A DNA stretch of 64,000 nucleotides from Paludibacter sp. (GTDB taxonomy: Bacteria > Bacteroidota > Bacteroidia > Bacteroidales > Paludibacteraceae): the NCBI GenBank assembly GCA_019163375.1, contig JAFLKK010000013.1, positions 1-64,000 of the forward strand, given 5' to 3'. A program made the translations under genes and the position numbers. Below the pieces are notes generated by a model. That model did no database searches. It had not been told where the DNA came from and saw only the letters and a list, made by a program, of their open reading frames with translations. This document shows, in pieces, positions 50,825 to 60,016 of this stretch; position 1 is the first letter of the stretch; each line of letters begins with the position of its first letter.

Positions 50825-53800
50825 TTAATTTTTCTCGTAAATTTCCGCTTCCACAATTCGGAGTTGCCCTTTCGTATTCTTATTTTTGGGGTCTTTAAAT
50901 CCGTCCAGTTCTTTATTACCGTTCACCTCAATCATATTTTGAAATGCATCCTTTTCTTTTCCGGCACCAGTAAGACGAATTGTCAGGGTTTTTCCTTTGG
51001 TTGGAGTTACCGGAATCGTTACATAACCCAGGCTCTGAGCAGTTTCACCTTTCCATACAATCTTTTTATCCACCAAAATCTCCATTTGATAACTCAATGA
51101 ACGCCATCCGGTAAGTTTCAGACATACTTCTGACACCAATGACTTTTGAGCTAACTGATAGGTAATCCAACCTGTAGAAATTTTACCGTCATTGGTCCAT
51201 TCGCTCAATTCGTTGTCATCGTAGCTCATCGCCACTTTATCTGAATTTGCTCCGGCTATGGCCGAAACAATGTCCACAGCTTTACGACTCACTTTGAATG
51301 ATGGAGTTGCAGGAGTCTCACCACGCGAAAGGTTTGAAGGAAGACCTTCGGATGGAAGAATGGTACTTAGTCCGTTTTCAGCTTTAAACGCTACCGTTTC
51401 GAAAGTAAGAACTGCACTTTTTAATCCTTCTGAAGCAGCGGAAACTGTTACTTTCCCGGCTTGAGTAGTTGTACGAATCAATGCACGGTTAACGCCACAT
51501 TCAGCAGGTAAAGTCGTCGACATAACATAATTATCCTTGCCTTGCCCAATACCTCCACGCCATTCGGCAGGTCCCGAAAGATCGAAATTCACCATCGGGT
51601 GTACATTCGCACAGCGTTGTCCTTTAGCATCAACAGCTTCTACCTGTACCAACACCATATCAGCTCCATCCGCTTTTACCGCAGTCGGGCGATTGATGAA
51701 TGTCAGTTTCAATGCGGTAGGTGCACCGACAGTAACTTTCAAATCATTACTTTGTTCTTTCCCTTTTCCATCTGAACTTACCGCTTTCAATTCACCGGCT
51801 TCGTACTTCACATTTTTGAAAGTATGAAGGAAATTATAGCTTTTCTCACCAACACCTATTGACTTACCGTTGAGGAAAAGTTCCACTTTATCCGACGGAG
51901 AAACTACCATCACATCCTTCACTGTACCCGGAGCGTAATTCCAATGTCCAATAATATAGGTATGATATTTTTCAACATCAACCCATCCATCCCACATCAC
52001 TTGATGGGCATAATATGCATCCTTGGCGATACGCATGGCATCCACCTCTCCGCTCCGGCGATAATTTTCCTCACCGCGGCAGTGTGTATTGGTATCCGAA
52101 AAGACAATATTCAATCCACCACTACTTACACGTTTTCCTGTTCCCGGACGACAAATAAAATAGTCATTCCAGCGGATAATATCTTCTTTTGCAAACGAGT
52201 CCTGATTTCTGTTATAATCACTCGCATCGGCATTTTTATAAAGTGGACCTGCACCATTTTTATGAAAAGGAGCTGTAAATTCATCCCAGTATTTGCGTAA
52301 AGCTTCATCGCGGCAATATTCCGTAGCAATAAGTGGTTTACCAGCGCTATGATTTATATACAACATTTCTCCACCATATTCAGCTATTTTACTGTCGAGC
52401 ATTTCGCGCGAACCGATTGCGCGTCCACCATGTGGATCGTATTTGTCGCAGATAACTTTCATCTCAACCATATGTTCTTCGCTGATTGATTCATTACCGC
52501 ATTCAAGTAAAATCACACTCGGATTATTTCGGGTATAAATAATAGCGTCTCGCATTAGTTCTGTACGCTGTTCCCAACGGCGACCTTTCACATCGGATTC
52601 AGCATCACCGGCAGGAAACATTTGCAGTAGCCCAACGCGGTCACACGACTCAACATCCTGCTTCCACGGCGTAACATGCATCCAACGAACCATATTTCCA
52701 TTGCTTTCCACCATCAATCGGTTGCTGTAATCGCTTAACCAGGCAGGAACCGACATACCTACACCCGGCCATTCGTTACTGGTGCGTTGTGCATAGCCTT
52801 TCATTTGAATTATTCTGTCGTTAAGACTAACCATTCCATTCTTGAATTCGGTTTTGCGGAATCCGGTACGCGTTTTCACCACGTCCACTACTTTGCCATC
52901 TATTTTTAAACTTGTATACACGTCGTACAAATATCCGTAGCCCCAACTCCAAAAGTGTATATCTTTCATATTGGAAGACGCAGATACTATTGCAGTTGCA
53001 TTCGGTTGAACAACAACTTCACTTCCCGTAAAACGAGCTGTTTCTTTTCCATCCAAGTCGGCAACAACAACTTCAAACTCTACTTTTTGAGGATTTGAAC
53101 TTTCATTTTTAATCTCCGACTCAGCATTTATAGTTGCCTCTTTCTTTTTGATGTCAAAGTCTGTAGCATAGATATAAGTTCCCGTTGTTTTCAAATTGGA
53201 ATAAAGCGGCAAGGTTTGGTATACAGGGCTTGTCACATGTAGGAATACATTCTTTGGAATACCTCCATAATTAGCGTTGAAGTTTTTATTATTCCACTGG
53301 AAGGGACTTTTACTGGCTTTTTCGTGATACGTCCAGCTGTTATCCACCCGAACGGCTATCACGTTATCAGCATCGTAATTGATGGCTGAAGAAATATCAA
53401 AACCAAAAGCCATAACGCCATTTTCGTGCATACCTATAAATTTTCCGTTTACATACACTTCGGCAGCAAAACGAACTCCTTCAAATTCGAGAAATGCTTT
53501 TTTCCCTTTATCAGAACCGGCAAAACGAAAATGTTTTCTGTACCAAACCACCGTATCGGTTAGTTGCTCAATATGCACCCGAAAAGCTTCATCCTCGTTA
53601 AATGCGTGAGGAAGTGTTATTGACTTCCACGAAGCATCGTCGAAATTGGCATCCTTTGCATTTGAAATATCCCCCACTTTTAATTTCCAATCGGAATTAA
53701 CAGTATAAATCACACGGGGATTGGCCGGAGCACTGTACTGCTGAGCACCAACACAAGTCAGCGTAAACAAAAAAGAAATGATTAGATAAAATCGGTTCAT
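50825..53800 (-). CDS. Glycoside hydrolase family 2 (beta-galactosidase-like)
   Basis: A 991-residue exported enzyme with signal peptide MNRFYLIISFLFTLTCVGA. After the sugar-binding domain (WYRKHFRFAG; FEGVRFAAEVYVNGKFIGMH), the immunoglobulin-like domain and the TIM barrel are seen. The acid/base is probably Glu437 in ECGNESISEEH and the nucleophile Glu494 in IATEYCRDE. C-terminal Ig-like and discoidin-like beta domains follow (LSEWTNDGKISTGWITYQ). In RG-I loci GH2 enzymes commonly remove beta-galactose side chains, but beta-glucuronidase or other specificity is possible. Confidence 0.88.
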   Translation of the reverse strand: MNRFYLIISFLFTLTCVGAQQYSAPANPRVIYTVNSDWKLKVGDISNAKDANFDDASWKSITLPHAFNEDEAFRVHIEQLTDTVVWYRKHFRFAGSDKGKKAFLEFEGVRFAAEVYVNGKFIGMHENGVMAFGFDISSAINYDADNVIAVRVDNSWTYHEKASKSPFQWNNKNFNANYGGIPKNVFLHVTSPVYQTLPLYSNLKTTGTYIYATDFDIKKKEATINAESEIKNESSNPQKVEFEVVVADLDGKETARFTGSEVVVQPNATAIVSASSNMKDIHFWSWGYGYLYDVYTSLKIDGKVVDVVKTRTGFRKTEFKNGMVSLNDRIIQMKGYAQRTSNEWPGVGMSVPAWLSDYSNRLMVESNGNMVRWMHVTPWKQDVESCDRVGLLQMFPAGDAESDVKGRRWEQRTELMRDAIIYTRNNPSVILLECGNESISEEHMVEMKVICDKYDPHGGRAIGSREMLDSKIAEYGGEMLYINHSAGKPLIATEYCRDEALRKYWDEFTAPFHKNGAGPLYKNADASDYNRNQDSFAKEDIIRWNDYFICRPGTGKRVSSGGLNIVFSDTNTHCRGEENYRRSGEVDAMRIAKDAYYAHQVMWDGWVDVEKYHTYIIGHWNYAPGTVKDVMVVSPSDKVELFLNGKSIGVGEKSYNFLHTFKNVKYEAGELKAVSSDGKGKEQSNDLKVTVGAPTALKLTFINRPTAVKADGADMVLVQVEAVDAKGQRCANVHPMVNFDLSGPAEWRGGIGQGKDNYVMSTTLPAECGVNRALIRTTTQAGKVTVSAASEGLKSAVLTFETVAFKAENGLSTILPSEGLPSNLSRGETPATPSFKVSRKAVDIVSAIAGANSDKVAMSYDDNELSEWTNDGKISTGWITYQLAQKSLVSEVCLKLTGWRSLSYQMEILVDKKIVWKGETAQSLGYVTIPVTPTKGKTLTIRLTGAGKEKDAFQNMIEVNGNKELDGFKDPKNKNTKGQLRIVEAEIYEKN

Positions 53801-53869
53801 TATTCTATAGTATATGCGTTATAATTATTGTAAAAATATTTGGACTAGATTCTGTAACTCCATACGAAG

Positions 53870-55219
53870 TTACTTTTTCAAATACTTCTTCGGAACGGGA
53901 ATGACACAGATATTCATTGAATGATTATCTTCCGAAAGCATGGCCGATTGAATTTCTATCTTCGTGCCATCAGGACTAAACGTTGGGTGCGGGTGATCGG
54001 CTGCTGTGGCTTTGTGACCCGTTGAGAGCAGCACCATTTCGTGCGTACGTCTGTCGATTAGATAGATATTGCGGGCAAAGTCATCGCCCACCACAAAGTG
54101 CTTGTCGGCAGAACCGTTCACGTGCCAAAAGCCGCTCCCACTTGGTGTTTGTCCGGCAATGGTCATTTCGCGTGTATTGATATTTACAATTCCCAGTCCT
54201 GACGGTTTTTCTCGGGTTCCCGAATCACCCCAACCGGCATCTTGTCCTGGATTGACTCCATTGACATCAGTTCCTTTTACAACGGTAGTATCTGATTCTA
54301 TTTTAATTTTACGATGTCCCATAATGGCGATAGCCACTTCATCGGGGCTGATGACCGCTTCGTGCGTAATCCATTCGTACGAGGCTTCGGGGTAAAGCGG
54401 ACGTAAACCCGAACCATCGGAATTCACTATCCAGGTACGTTGAGGAGACTTTCCACCGGTTTCCCAACAGAAGATAATTTGTCCGGGTACCCAGGGATTG
54501 GTTTGAATGTGCCCCACCTGAAACGGAACAGAAACGACATATTTCAGCTCACCTGTTTTCACATTCATACCTGCTATTCCTGCGGGTCCTGCTCCCATTT
54601 TCCGCGGGCCAAAACTAGGTTCAATTTTCACATCCGCGGCCAGGTGCTTTTGCGCTTCAGCTTTCCCAACCCGAAACCAAACCCATTCCTCGCCACCGTC
54701 CAATGCCATATCCCCACCCGCTTCAAGTTCGGGTGGTGTGATGCCACAAACGCGTTGATAGGTAGTTGCCGGCTTCAAAGTTCCGGCTTTACTGTCAGCA
54801 AACAATTTAGCAAGATCTACTTCAATAATTGAAAGAGAACTATTTATCGAATCAGTTCCCTGTTTACGCATAAAGTAAAGCTTCATGGATTTGCGGGCTA
54901 CATTGAGCATTCCGCTATAACCGCCTTCGCTTACCTGAACCAGGTCACCGGTTTTTTCATTCACAGCCATAGCTTCGCCTTTTACTCTTCCCGAACGAAA
55001 GATCAGCCATTTACCATCGGATGTCCATTGATTGTGAGTTTGGTAAATCTTCGAATCCCCAGCAGGCGTACTTGTCAGGAAGATCAATTTATTTCCGGTT
55101 ACGGGATCTTTTATTTCTTTTCGCTCAGACGGAAAACGTTTACCTATTTGTGCTTGTAACCCTTGAGTAAACATAAAAGAGACCGCTATCAGAAAGGCAA
55201 TTACCTGTGTTTTTTTCAT
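53870..55219 (-). CDS. Oligogalacturonate lyase-like protein (PL22-type beta-propeller)
   Basis: A 449-residue seven-bladed propeller protein. Signal peptide MKKTQVIAFLIAVSFMFTQG. Candidate catalytic/metal residues include His in VGHIQTNPWVPGQ and ITHEAVISP, and the GHRKI region, fitting PL22 oligogalacturonate lyases that degrade short galacturonides to unsaturated monomers. The exported location differs from the cytosolic E. coli-type Ogl, and the family also contains close relatives acting on rhamnogalacturonan pieces. It is 15 bases upstream of nothing but the GH28 stop, i.e. tightly spaced in the operon. Confidence 0.78.
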   Translation of the reverse strand: MKKTQVIAFLIAVSFMFTQGLQAQIGKRFPSERKEIKDPVTGNKLIFLTSTPAGDSKIYQTHNQWTSDGKWLIFRSGRVKGEAMAVNEKTGDLVQVSEGGYSGMLNVARKSMKLYFMRKQGTDSINSSLSIIEVDLAKLFADSKAGTLKPATTYQRVCGITPPELEAGGDMALDGGEEWVWFRVGKAEAQKHLAADVKIEPSFGPRKMGAGPAGIAGMNVKTGELKYVVSVPFQVGHIQTNPWVPGQIIFCWETGGKSPQRTWIVNSDGSGLRPLYPEASYEWITHEAVISPDEVAIAIMGHRKIKIESDTTVVKGTDVNGVNPGQDAGWGDSGTREKPSGLGIVNINTREMTIAGQTPSGSGFWHVNGSADKHFVVGDDFARNIYLIDRRTHEMVLLSTGHKATAADHPHPTFSPDGTKIEIQSAMLSEDNHSMNICVIPVPKKYLKK

Positions 55220-55233
55220 GAGTATTTGTATGT

Positions 55234-56607
55234 TTATTTATTTTCATTGAAATTAATCACATTCTCATGAATATGCCTCTGGTCGTCCCGAATAGTATCC
55301 GCCACTACATTTTTCAGAAAGATATTTTCAACCGGCAACTCTTTTTGACCCAGAATTTTGGATTCTAATTTCACATTTGCAGCCTTTATATTTTCGAGAT
55401 AAATATTTTTTATCGGCGTCAGTTTGCGAACATAAGTTGGCACCAAATCTTTCCATTGATAAAGCACATCGGTTTCTATGCCCAAAATACCCAAGTCCAT
55501 TTTCCCTGCCTTGATATTCTTTATGTAGATATTGTTCACATAGCCACCCATGCGTTCATTTGTTTTGATAAATACTATGTGAAACATTTTAGCTCCATTG
55601 TTCACAACACAATCGTGAACATACACATTTTCGATACCGCCCGACAGTTCACTTCCAACTGCAATAAGTTGGTGCCCGTTCTTTACCGTACAATTACGAA
55701 TAACAAGATTCTTAGTAGGTACCTGAATGCGCCATCCTTCCTGATTACGACCCGATTTAATGGCAATCGCATCGTCGCCCTGATTGAATAGACAATCCTC
55801 CACCAGAATATTCTGACTCATTTCAGGATCAAAACCATCGTTGTTATGACCATGTGCATACACATTTAATTTGCGTAACAGAATATTTTTCGACAGGTAC
55901 ATGTGAATCGTCCAAAAAGGACTATTGACGATAGAGAAACCTTCGAGACGAATGTTTTCACATCGATTGAACTGAATCAGATGTGGACGCAGATGGGCTG
56001 TGTCATTCACCATCAAACGTTCCCCTGTTGGTACATTCTGATACGACATATAATACAGGCGTTTCAGGCTTTCCATGTGTGGACGAGGTCTTGCACCCCA
56101 AATTTTCCACAAATCCATTTTGGCTTTGATGGTTCCTTCGCCGGTGATAGCAATGTTCTGACATTTCCAAGCATAAATGAGCGGTGAATAATTCATACAT
56201 TCCATACCTTCCCAACTTGTATTCACAGCCGGCAGATAGTCATTCGGATCATCGTCGAAAAGTAAAACAGCTCCTTTACTCAGGTGGAGATTGACATTAC
56301 TTTTCAAATGAACTTTACCGGTGAGCCATTCGCCTGTAGGAATCACAACTATCCCTCCTCCAACACTATTGGCTTTGGCAATAGCTTTGGCAATGGCTTG
56401 CGTGGTTTTTTGTTTATTGCCAGGCACAGCTCCAAAATGGGTTATCGGAAATGTCTGACATTTTTTGAAATCGGGCACACTGATATCAGGCATCTCAAAT
56501 GGAGCTTTGACTTTTATTTTGGTCAGTGCAACTGAACTTTCATTTTTCTTAAATGAACTCAATAGCAATATAAAAACGAATAAGCCGGGAATAATAATCT
56601 TCTTCAT
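55234..56607 (-). CDS. GH28 polygalacturonase-like enzyme
   Basis: A 457-residue exported beta-helix hydrolase. Signal region FVFILLLSSFKK; GH28 signature parts are VLFDDDPNDYLP, GHNNDGFDPEMSQNILVEDC and NQGDDAIAIKSGRN. The catalytic Asp residues lie in NNDGFD and GDDA; the His that follows reads NGHQLIAVGSELSGG where GHGG is common, a small variation. It should hydrolyse alpha-galacturonosyl linkages, either in homogalacturonan or in the RG-I backbone. It ends 15 bases before the PL22 start. Confidence 0.87.
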   Translation of the reverse strand: MKKIIIPGLFVFILLLSSFKKNESSVALTKIKVKAPFEMPDISVPDFKKCQTFPITHFGAVPGNKQKTTQAIAKAIAKANSVGGGIVVIPTGEWLTGKVHLKSNVNLHLSKGAVLLFDDDPNDYLPAVNTSWEGMECMNYSPLIYAWKCQNIAITGEGTIKAKMDLWKIWGARPRPHMESLKRLYYMSYQNVPTGERLMVNDTAHLRPHLIQFNRCENIRLEGFSIVNSPFWTIHMYLSKNILLRKLNVYAHGHNNDGFDPEMSQNILVEDCLFNQGDDAIAIKSGRNQEGWRIQVPTKNLVIRNCTVKNGHQLIAVGSELSGGIENVYVHDCVVNNGAKMFHIVFIKTNERMGGYVNNIYIKNIKAGKMDLGILGIETDVLYQWKDLVPTYVRKLTPIKNIYLENIKAANVKLESKILGQKELPVENIFLKNVVADTIRDDQRHIHENVINFNENK

Positions 56608-56610
56608 ATT

Positions 56611-57354
56611 CTATTTCAAAAGCCCTTTTAAAGCTAGTTTTTGCTTTTTTACTTCTTTTACAAATAATCCTGCTACTTGTAACGCTCCGCTACGATTCAA
56701 ATGAGTAGAATCCTGCACGCCATCCTTTCTGTTGGAATATTCTCCCGGTTTACAGAAGAGGTACAACGATTTCGATTTCTCAGAACCCAGACTTGTAACA
56801 AGCATTCTTGTCTTTGCTTCCATGTCGACATAAGGTGTTCCGGTTTCAAGTGCTATCTCGCGGGCAGCAGTAATGTACGCTCCGTGGGTATCTTTCAAAC
56901 CATCCTTTCCATCAAAATGGCGGCGAACTATAGAAGAGCAAATAATCGGATTCGCACCTTTGGCACGCGACTCGTCGATATATTTTTTCAATAATTGCTT
57001 GTAGGTGGTGGAAGGATCGGTATGCAATTTCTCTGCAGGCTTTTCGTCGTTGTGCCCAAACTGAATAATCACATAATCGCCGGGCTGAATACTGTCGTAA
57101 ATGGCCGTCCAGCGACCTTCATCCAAAAAACTTTTGGAACTACGCCCGTTTAGAGCATGATTATGAACCGTAACATTCGTTTTCACAAACTCGTTCATCA
57201 CCATTCCCCAACCGGTTTCGGGAGCTTTATCTGGCTGTTTGTTGGCCATGGTAGAATCACCAATCATCCATACATTCACCTTGTCGGCATTTTTGAATGA
57301 TAAAATCATCAATGTAGCCAGACTAAGAACCACAAGTGTTTTTAAATTTTTCAT
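56611..57354 (-). CDS. Rhamnogalacturonan acetylesterase (CE12), single-domain
   Basis: A 247-residue SGNH hydrolase with a signal peptide (TLVVLSLATLMILSFKNA). Block I is WMIGDSTMANKQ with the catalytic Ser34; block II NGRSSKSF; block III IQFGHNDEKP; and the Asp/His pair is in DSTHLNRSGA. These are the CE12 hallmarks of enzymes that deacetylate galacturonate in RG-I. It is 3 bases upstream of the GH28 start and 1 base downstream of the next GH28 stop, so translation is likely coupled. Confidence 0.9.
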   Translation of the reverse strand: MKNLKTLVVLSLATLMILSFKNADKVNVWMIGDSTMANKQPDKAPETGWGMVMNEFVKTNVTVHNHALNGRSSKSFLDEGRWTAIYDSIQPGDYVIIQFGHNDEKPAEKLHTDPSTTYKQLLKKYIDESRAKGANPIICSSIVRRHFDGKDGLKDTHGAYITAAREIALETGTPYVDMEAKTRMLVTSLGSEKSKSLYLFCKPGEYSNRKDGVQDSTHLNRSGALQVAGLFVKEVKKQKLALKGLLK

Positions 57355-57355
57355 T

Positions 57356-58609
57356 TTACTTTTTTAAAACAACGGGGCTACCATTTACTATTACGTTCTC
57401 AATTTTCACTCCCGTATATTTGCATTTTAATCCAGCCTCCTTGGCTGTAGCTTTTATATTTTTCAACTGGATATTTGAAACTTTATCCAAAGGATTTCCT
57501 GCAATTTCACCAAAGGTATTACATTGTACATTGATATTTGACATTGAAATATTCCGAATGATACCATAAGGTTTCTCTTTGCTACCTTCCATTGTGAAAA
57601 ATTGAGTCCAGGGCTTTACATCGATAATAGTTCCACATTTTCCGGTTATATTCTCAACAGTTATGTTTTCGAAAATTTGGTAGGTGTCGGGCCTCATTTT
57701 GAGTCTCAATATAGGCGTATTGCTATCAATAGTACAGTTTCGCACCGTGATATTGCGGGCATGAATGCTCTCGCTTCCCAGTGTCAACAATCCGTGCGAT
57801 TCCCCAAATGCACAATCTTCGACCAACACATCTTCCACAATTCCATTATCGGAAAGTTTATGGGCATATGGTCCTTTCCCTCCTTTGATACACACTCCAT
57901 CGTCATTCACCGAAATATAGCATTTACGAATGGTTACCCGCTTACAAACATCGATATCCACACCATCGGTACTAGGCGCTTTCACCGGTCTGAAAGGCGA
58001 GCGAATATCACAATTTTCGATGAGCACATCATTACATTGATACAAGTGAGTGGTCCAAAATCCTGAATTATGCAATTTAACCCCCGAAATAGTCACGTTA
58101 TTACATCCCCAAATAAAAAGTAGTCGTGGACGATGCACTTCGAGATTGGTAGCAGATTTTCCTTTTAGTTTCATCGAATCACGATACGCCCAGAAGTATT
58201 TCCAGTATTTCAATCCATTGCCATCTATTTTTCCCGGACCGGATATAGCGAAACTATCTACATGATATGCATTGACCAAAGCTGCATAATAATGAATACT
58301 TTTCCCTTCCATACGCGAAGGAATCAATGGATAATCGGCAATATTATCGGAACCCTTCAGAACGGCACCTTCCGTCAAACGAAGTTTGGTATTCGGTTTA
58401 AAAAAGAGGGCTCCCGAAAGGAAAACACCTTTCGGAATCACTATCGTTCCACCTCCATCGGTCGACGCTTTGTCAATAATCGATTGAATAGTCCGCGTAT
58501 TCATTCGGGTACTATCCACATTCACTCCATAATCAGTAATCACATAGTCAGCCGATTGAGCCGACAAAAAAAACACTAACACACACCATCCTAAAAATAT
58601 TCTTTTCAT
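57356..58609 (-). CDS. GH28-family enzyme, second copy
   Basis: A 417-residue exported beta-helix hydrolase (signal MKRIFLGWCVLVFFLSAQSA). Catalytic motifs are STDGVDIDVCKRV, SVNDDGVCIKGGKG and ESHGLLTLGSESIH (Asp, AspAsp, His). It lacks close resemblance to its neighbour at 55234-56607 outside these motifs, so the two probably act on different linkages, for example exo-acting on rhamnogalacturonan oligosaccharides versus polygalacturonan. It starts 85 bases after the CE12 gene at 58694-60013. Confidence 0.88.
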   Translation of the reverse strand: MKRIFLGWCVLVFFLSAQSADYVITDYGVNVDSTRMNTRTIQSIIDKASTDGGGTIVIPKGVFLSGALFFKPNTKLRLTEGAVLKGSDNIADYPLIPSRMEGKSIHYYAALVNAYHVDSFAISGPGKIDGNGLKYWKYFWAYRDSMKLKGKSATNLEVHRPRLLFIWGCNNVTISGVKLHNSGFWTTHLYQCNDVLIENCDIRSPFRPVKAPSTDGVDIDVCKRVTIRKCYISVNDDGVCIKGGKGPYAHKLSDNGIVEDVLVEDCAFGESHGLLTLGSESIHARNITVRNCTIDSNTPILRLKMRPDTYQIFENITVENITGKCGTIIDVKPWTQFFTMEGSKEKPYGIIRNISMSNINVQCNTFGEIAGNPLDKVSNIQLKNIKATAKEAGLKCKYTGVKIENVIVNGSPVVLKK

Positions 58610-58693
58610 ACACCTTGGTTCTTATAGTATCATTTTCGGTTTCAAAAATGACCTTAACTTTAAAATTTATCTTTTCTTCTTTTCGTTTTGAAT

Positions 58694-60013
58694 TTAATTG
58701 CCATCCGGCTTAATGAGATTTACCGATGGACTTTCGTACCAATGGAAATCGGTTAGCGCATCAGGATGAGCGGGATCGAAAACAGTAACCGGATCAATCA
58801 AGAATCGGGTCAGATCAAGTTTACTCTGAATAATCGCCGAAACGATACAACGCGATAACTCGTAAGCGCCGTATGGATTAAAATGTGTATCATCGACAAG
58901 GGCTTTGTCCTGCCCAGGATAAGTATTGGCAGGATAATGCACAAAGGCTTTCTTGGAATTCTCGGACCCCATGGCTTCATAAAACACCTTACTCATTGCA
59001 TTCAAATCAATTAGCGGCACCATTTCTTCGGCAGCCGTCTGACGCATGGCATCAGGGTAGTTTTCGAGCGTGTTGATAATTTTTCCGTTCTCGTCAAAAC
59101 GACGACGGTTCATTGATGTTACCAAAACTGGTTTACCTCCTTTTTTCCGGGCCTCGGCAATATACGATTTCAATTCATCTTTGTAGGTTGTAAAAGCATC
59201 CAGATGATTTCCACCCGGTTTTTGATCGTTGTGCGTAAATTCAATAAACAAATAATCACCGGCTTTCATCTGGCTCAACAGTTTCTGCAATCGTTTCTCG
59301 CGTTTGAAAGCCAACAGCGTTTCACCCGATTCGGCATAATTGGCGACTACCACATTGGGCTTCAAAAAACGGGGAAACATTTGTCCCCACGAAGCCCAGG
59401 GCTCATATTCCTGATCAGTAACGGTAGAATTTCCTGCCAGAAAGATGGTTGGTAATTCATCCGCTCTCTTTATCTCAATAGCCGAAACGCAGGGATGCTC
59501 GCCATTAAACTCAAGGGTAAGTTTATTGTCGAAATTAAGGTATTTCAATTCGCGTTCTTTCAATTTCACCTGTTCGGTATCATTAATTCGGGGTGTGCGA
59601 ACATCAACAATAATAGTTTTCTTCACGCTTTCGCCTTTCACGGTTTTGATTTCTTCGAGCATCAGTCGGCGCGATTCGGCTTTCAAAGTGGTGGAAGTCG
59701 CTTCAGGTGATCCTCCCAGCGTTAGCTCAATTTGATAGTGTCCTTCAGGAAGTTGTACCTCAAAATAAAAAGGTTTGTTGCTACTTACAAAATGAGACTT
59801 CACAGCACTAATCTCATTTGCCTCTATTTTACCCGAAGGGATTAATCCATATCCCTTTTCTGCAGAATATAGCGTTGATGGTTCAACTTTTATCCAGCCT
59901 TTTTGAGCTTTTCCGGTTCCAAAATCGAAACGAAAGAGAGATTTTTTTTCTTTAGCCTGACTGGTTGTCAAGGACAAAACGACGGTTATGGCGATGAATA
60001 TGAATTGTTTCAT
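58694..60013 (-). CDS. Rhamnogalacturonan acetylesterase (CE12) with N-terminal beta domain
   Basis: A 439-residue exported SGNH hydrolase. Signal peptide (KQFIFIAITVVLSLTTSQA), then a beta-sandwich of about 160 residues (FRFDFGTGKAQKGWIKVEPS; FYFEVQLPEGHYQIELTLGG), then the CE12 domain from about residue 190. Block I reads FLAGNSTVTDQ, with Asn where the usual GDS has Asp; block III is IEFTHNDQKPGG; DDTHFNPYGA carries the Asp/His pair. The second CE12 of this locus, it may target different O-acetyl positions. It starts 3 bases after the PL11 gene stop. Confidence 0.88.
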   Translation of the reverse strand: MKQFIFIAITVVLSLTTSQAKEKKSLFRFDFGTGKAQKGWIKVEPSTLYSAEKGYGLIPSGKIEANEISAVKSHFVSSNKPFYFEVQLPEGHYQIELTLGGSPEATSTTLKAESRRLMLEEIKTVKGESVKKTIIVDVRTPRINDTEQVKLKERELKYLNFDNKLTLEFNGEHPCVSAIEIKRADELPTIFLAGNSTVTDQEYEPWASWGQMFPRFLKPNVVVANYAESGETLLAFKREKRLQKLLSQMKAGDYLFIEFTHNDQKPGGNHLDAFTTYKDELKSYIAEARKKGGKPVLVTSMNRRRFDENGKIINTLENYPDAMRQTAAEEMVPLIDLNAMSKVFYEAMGSENSKKAFVHYPANTYPGQDKALVDDTHFNPYGAYELSRCIVSAIIQSKLDLTRFLIDPVTVFDPAHPDALTDFHWYESPSVNLIKPDGN

Positions 60014-60016
60014 TTA

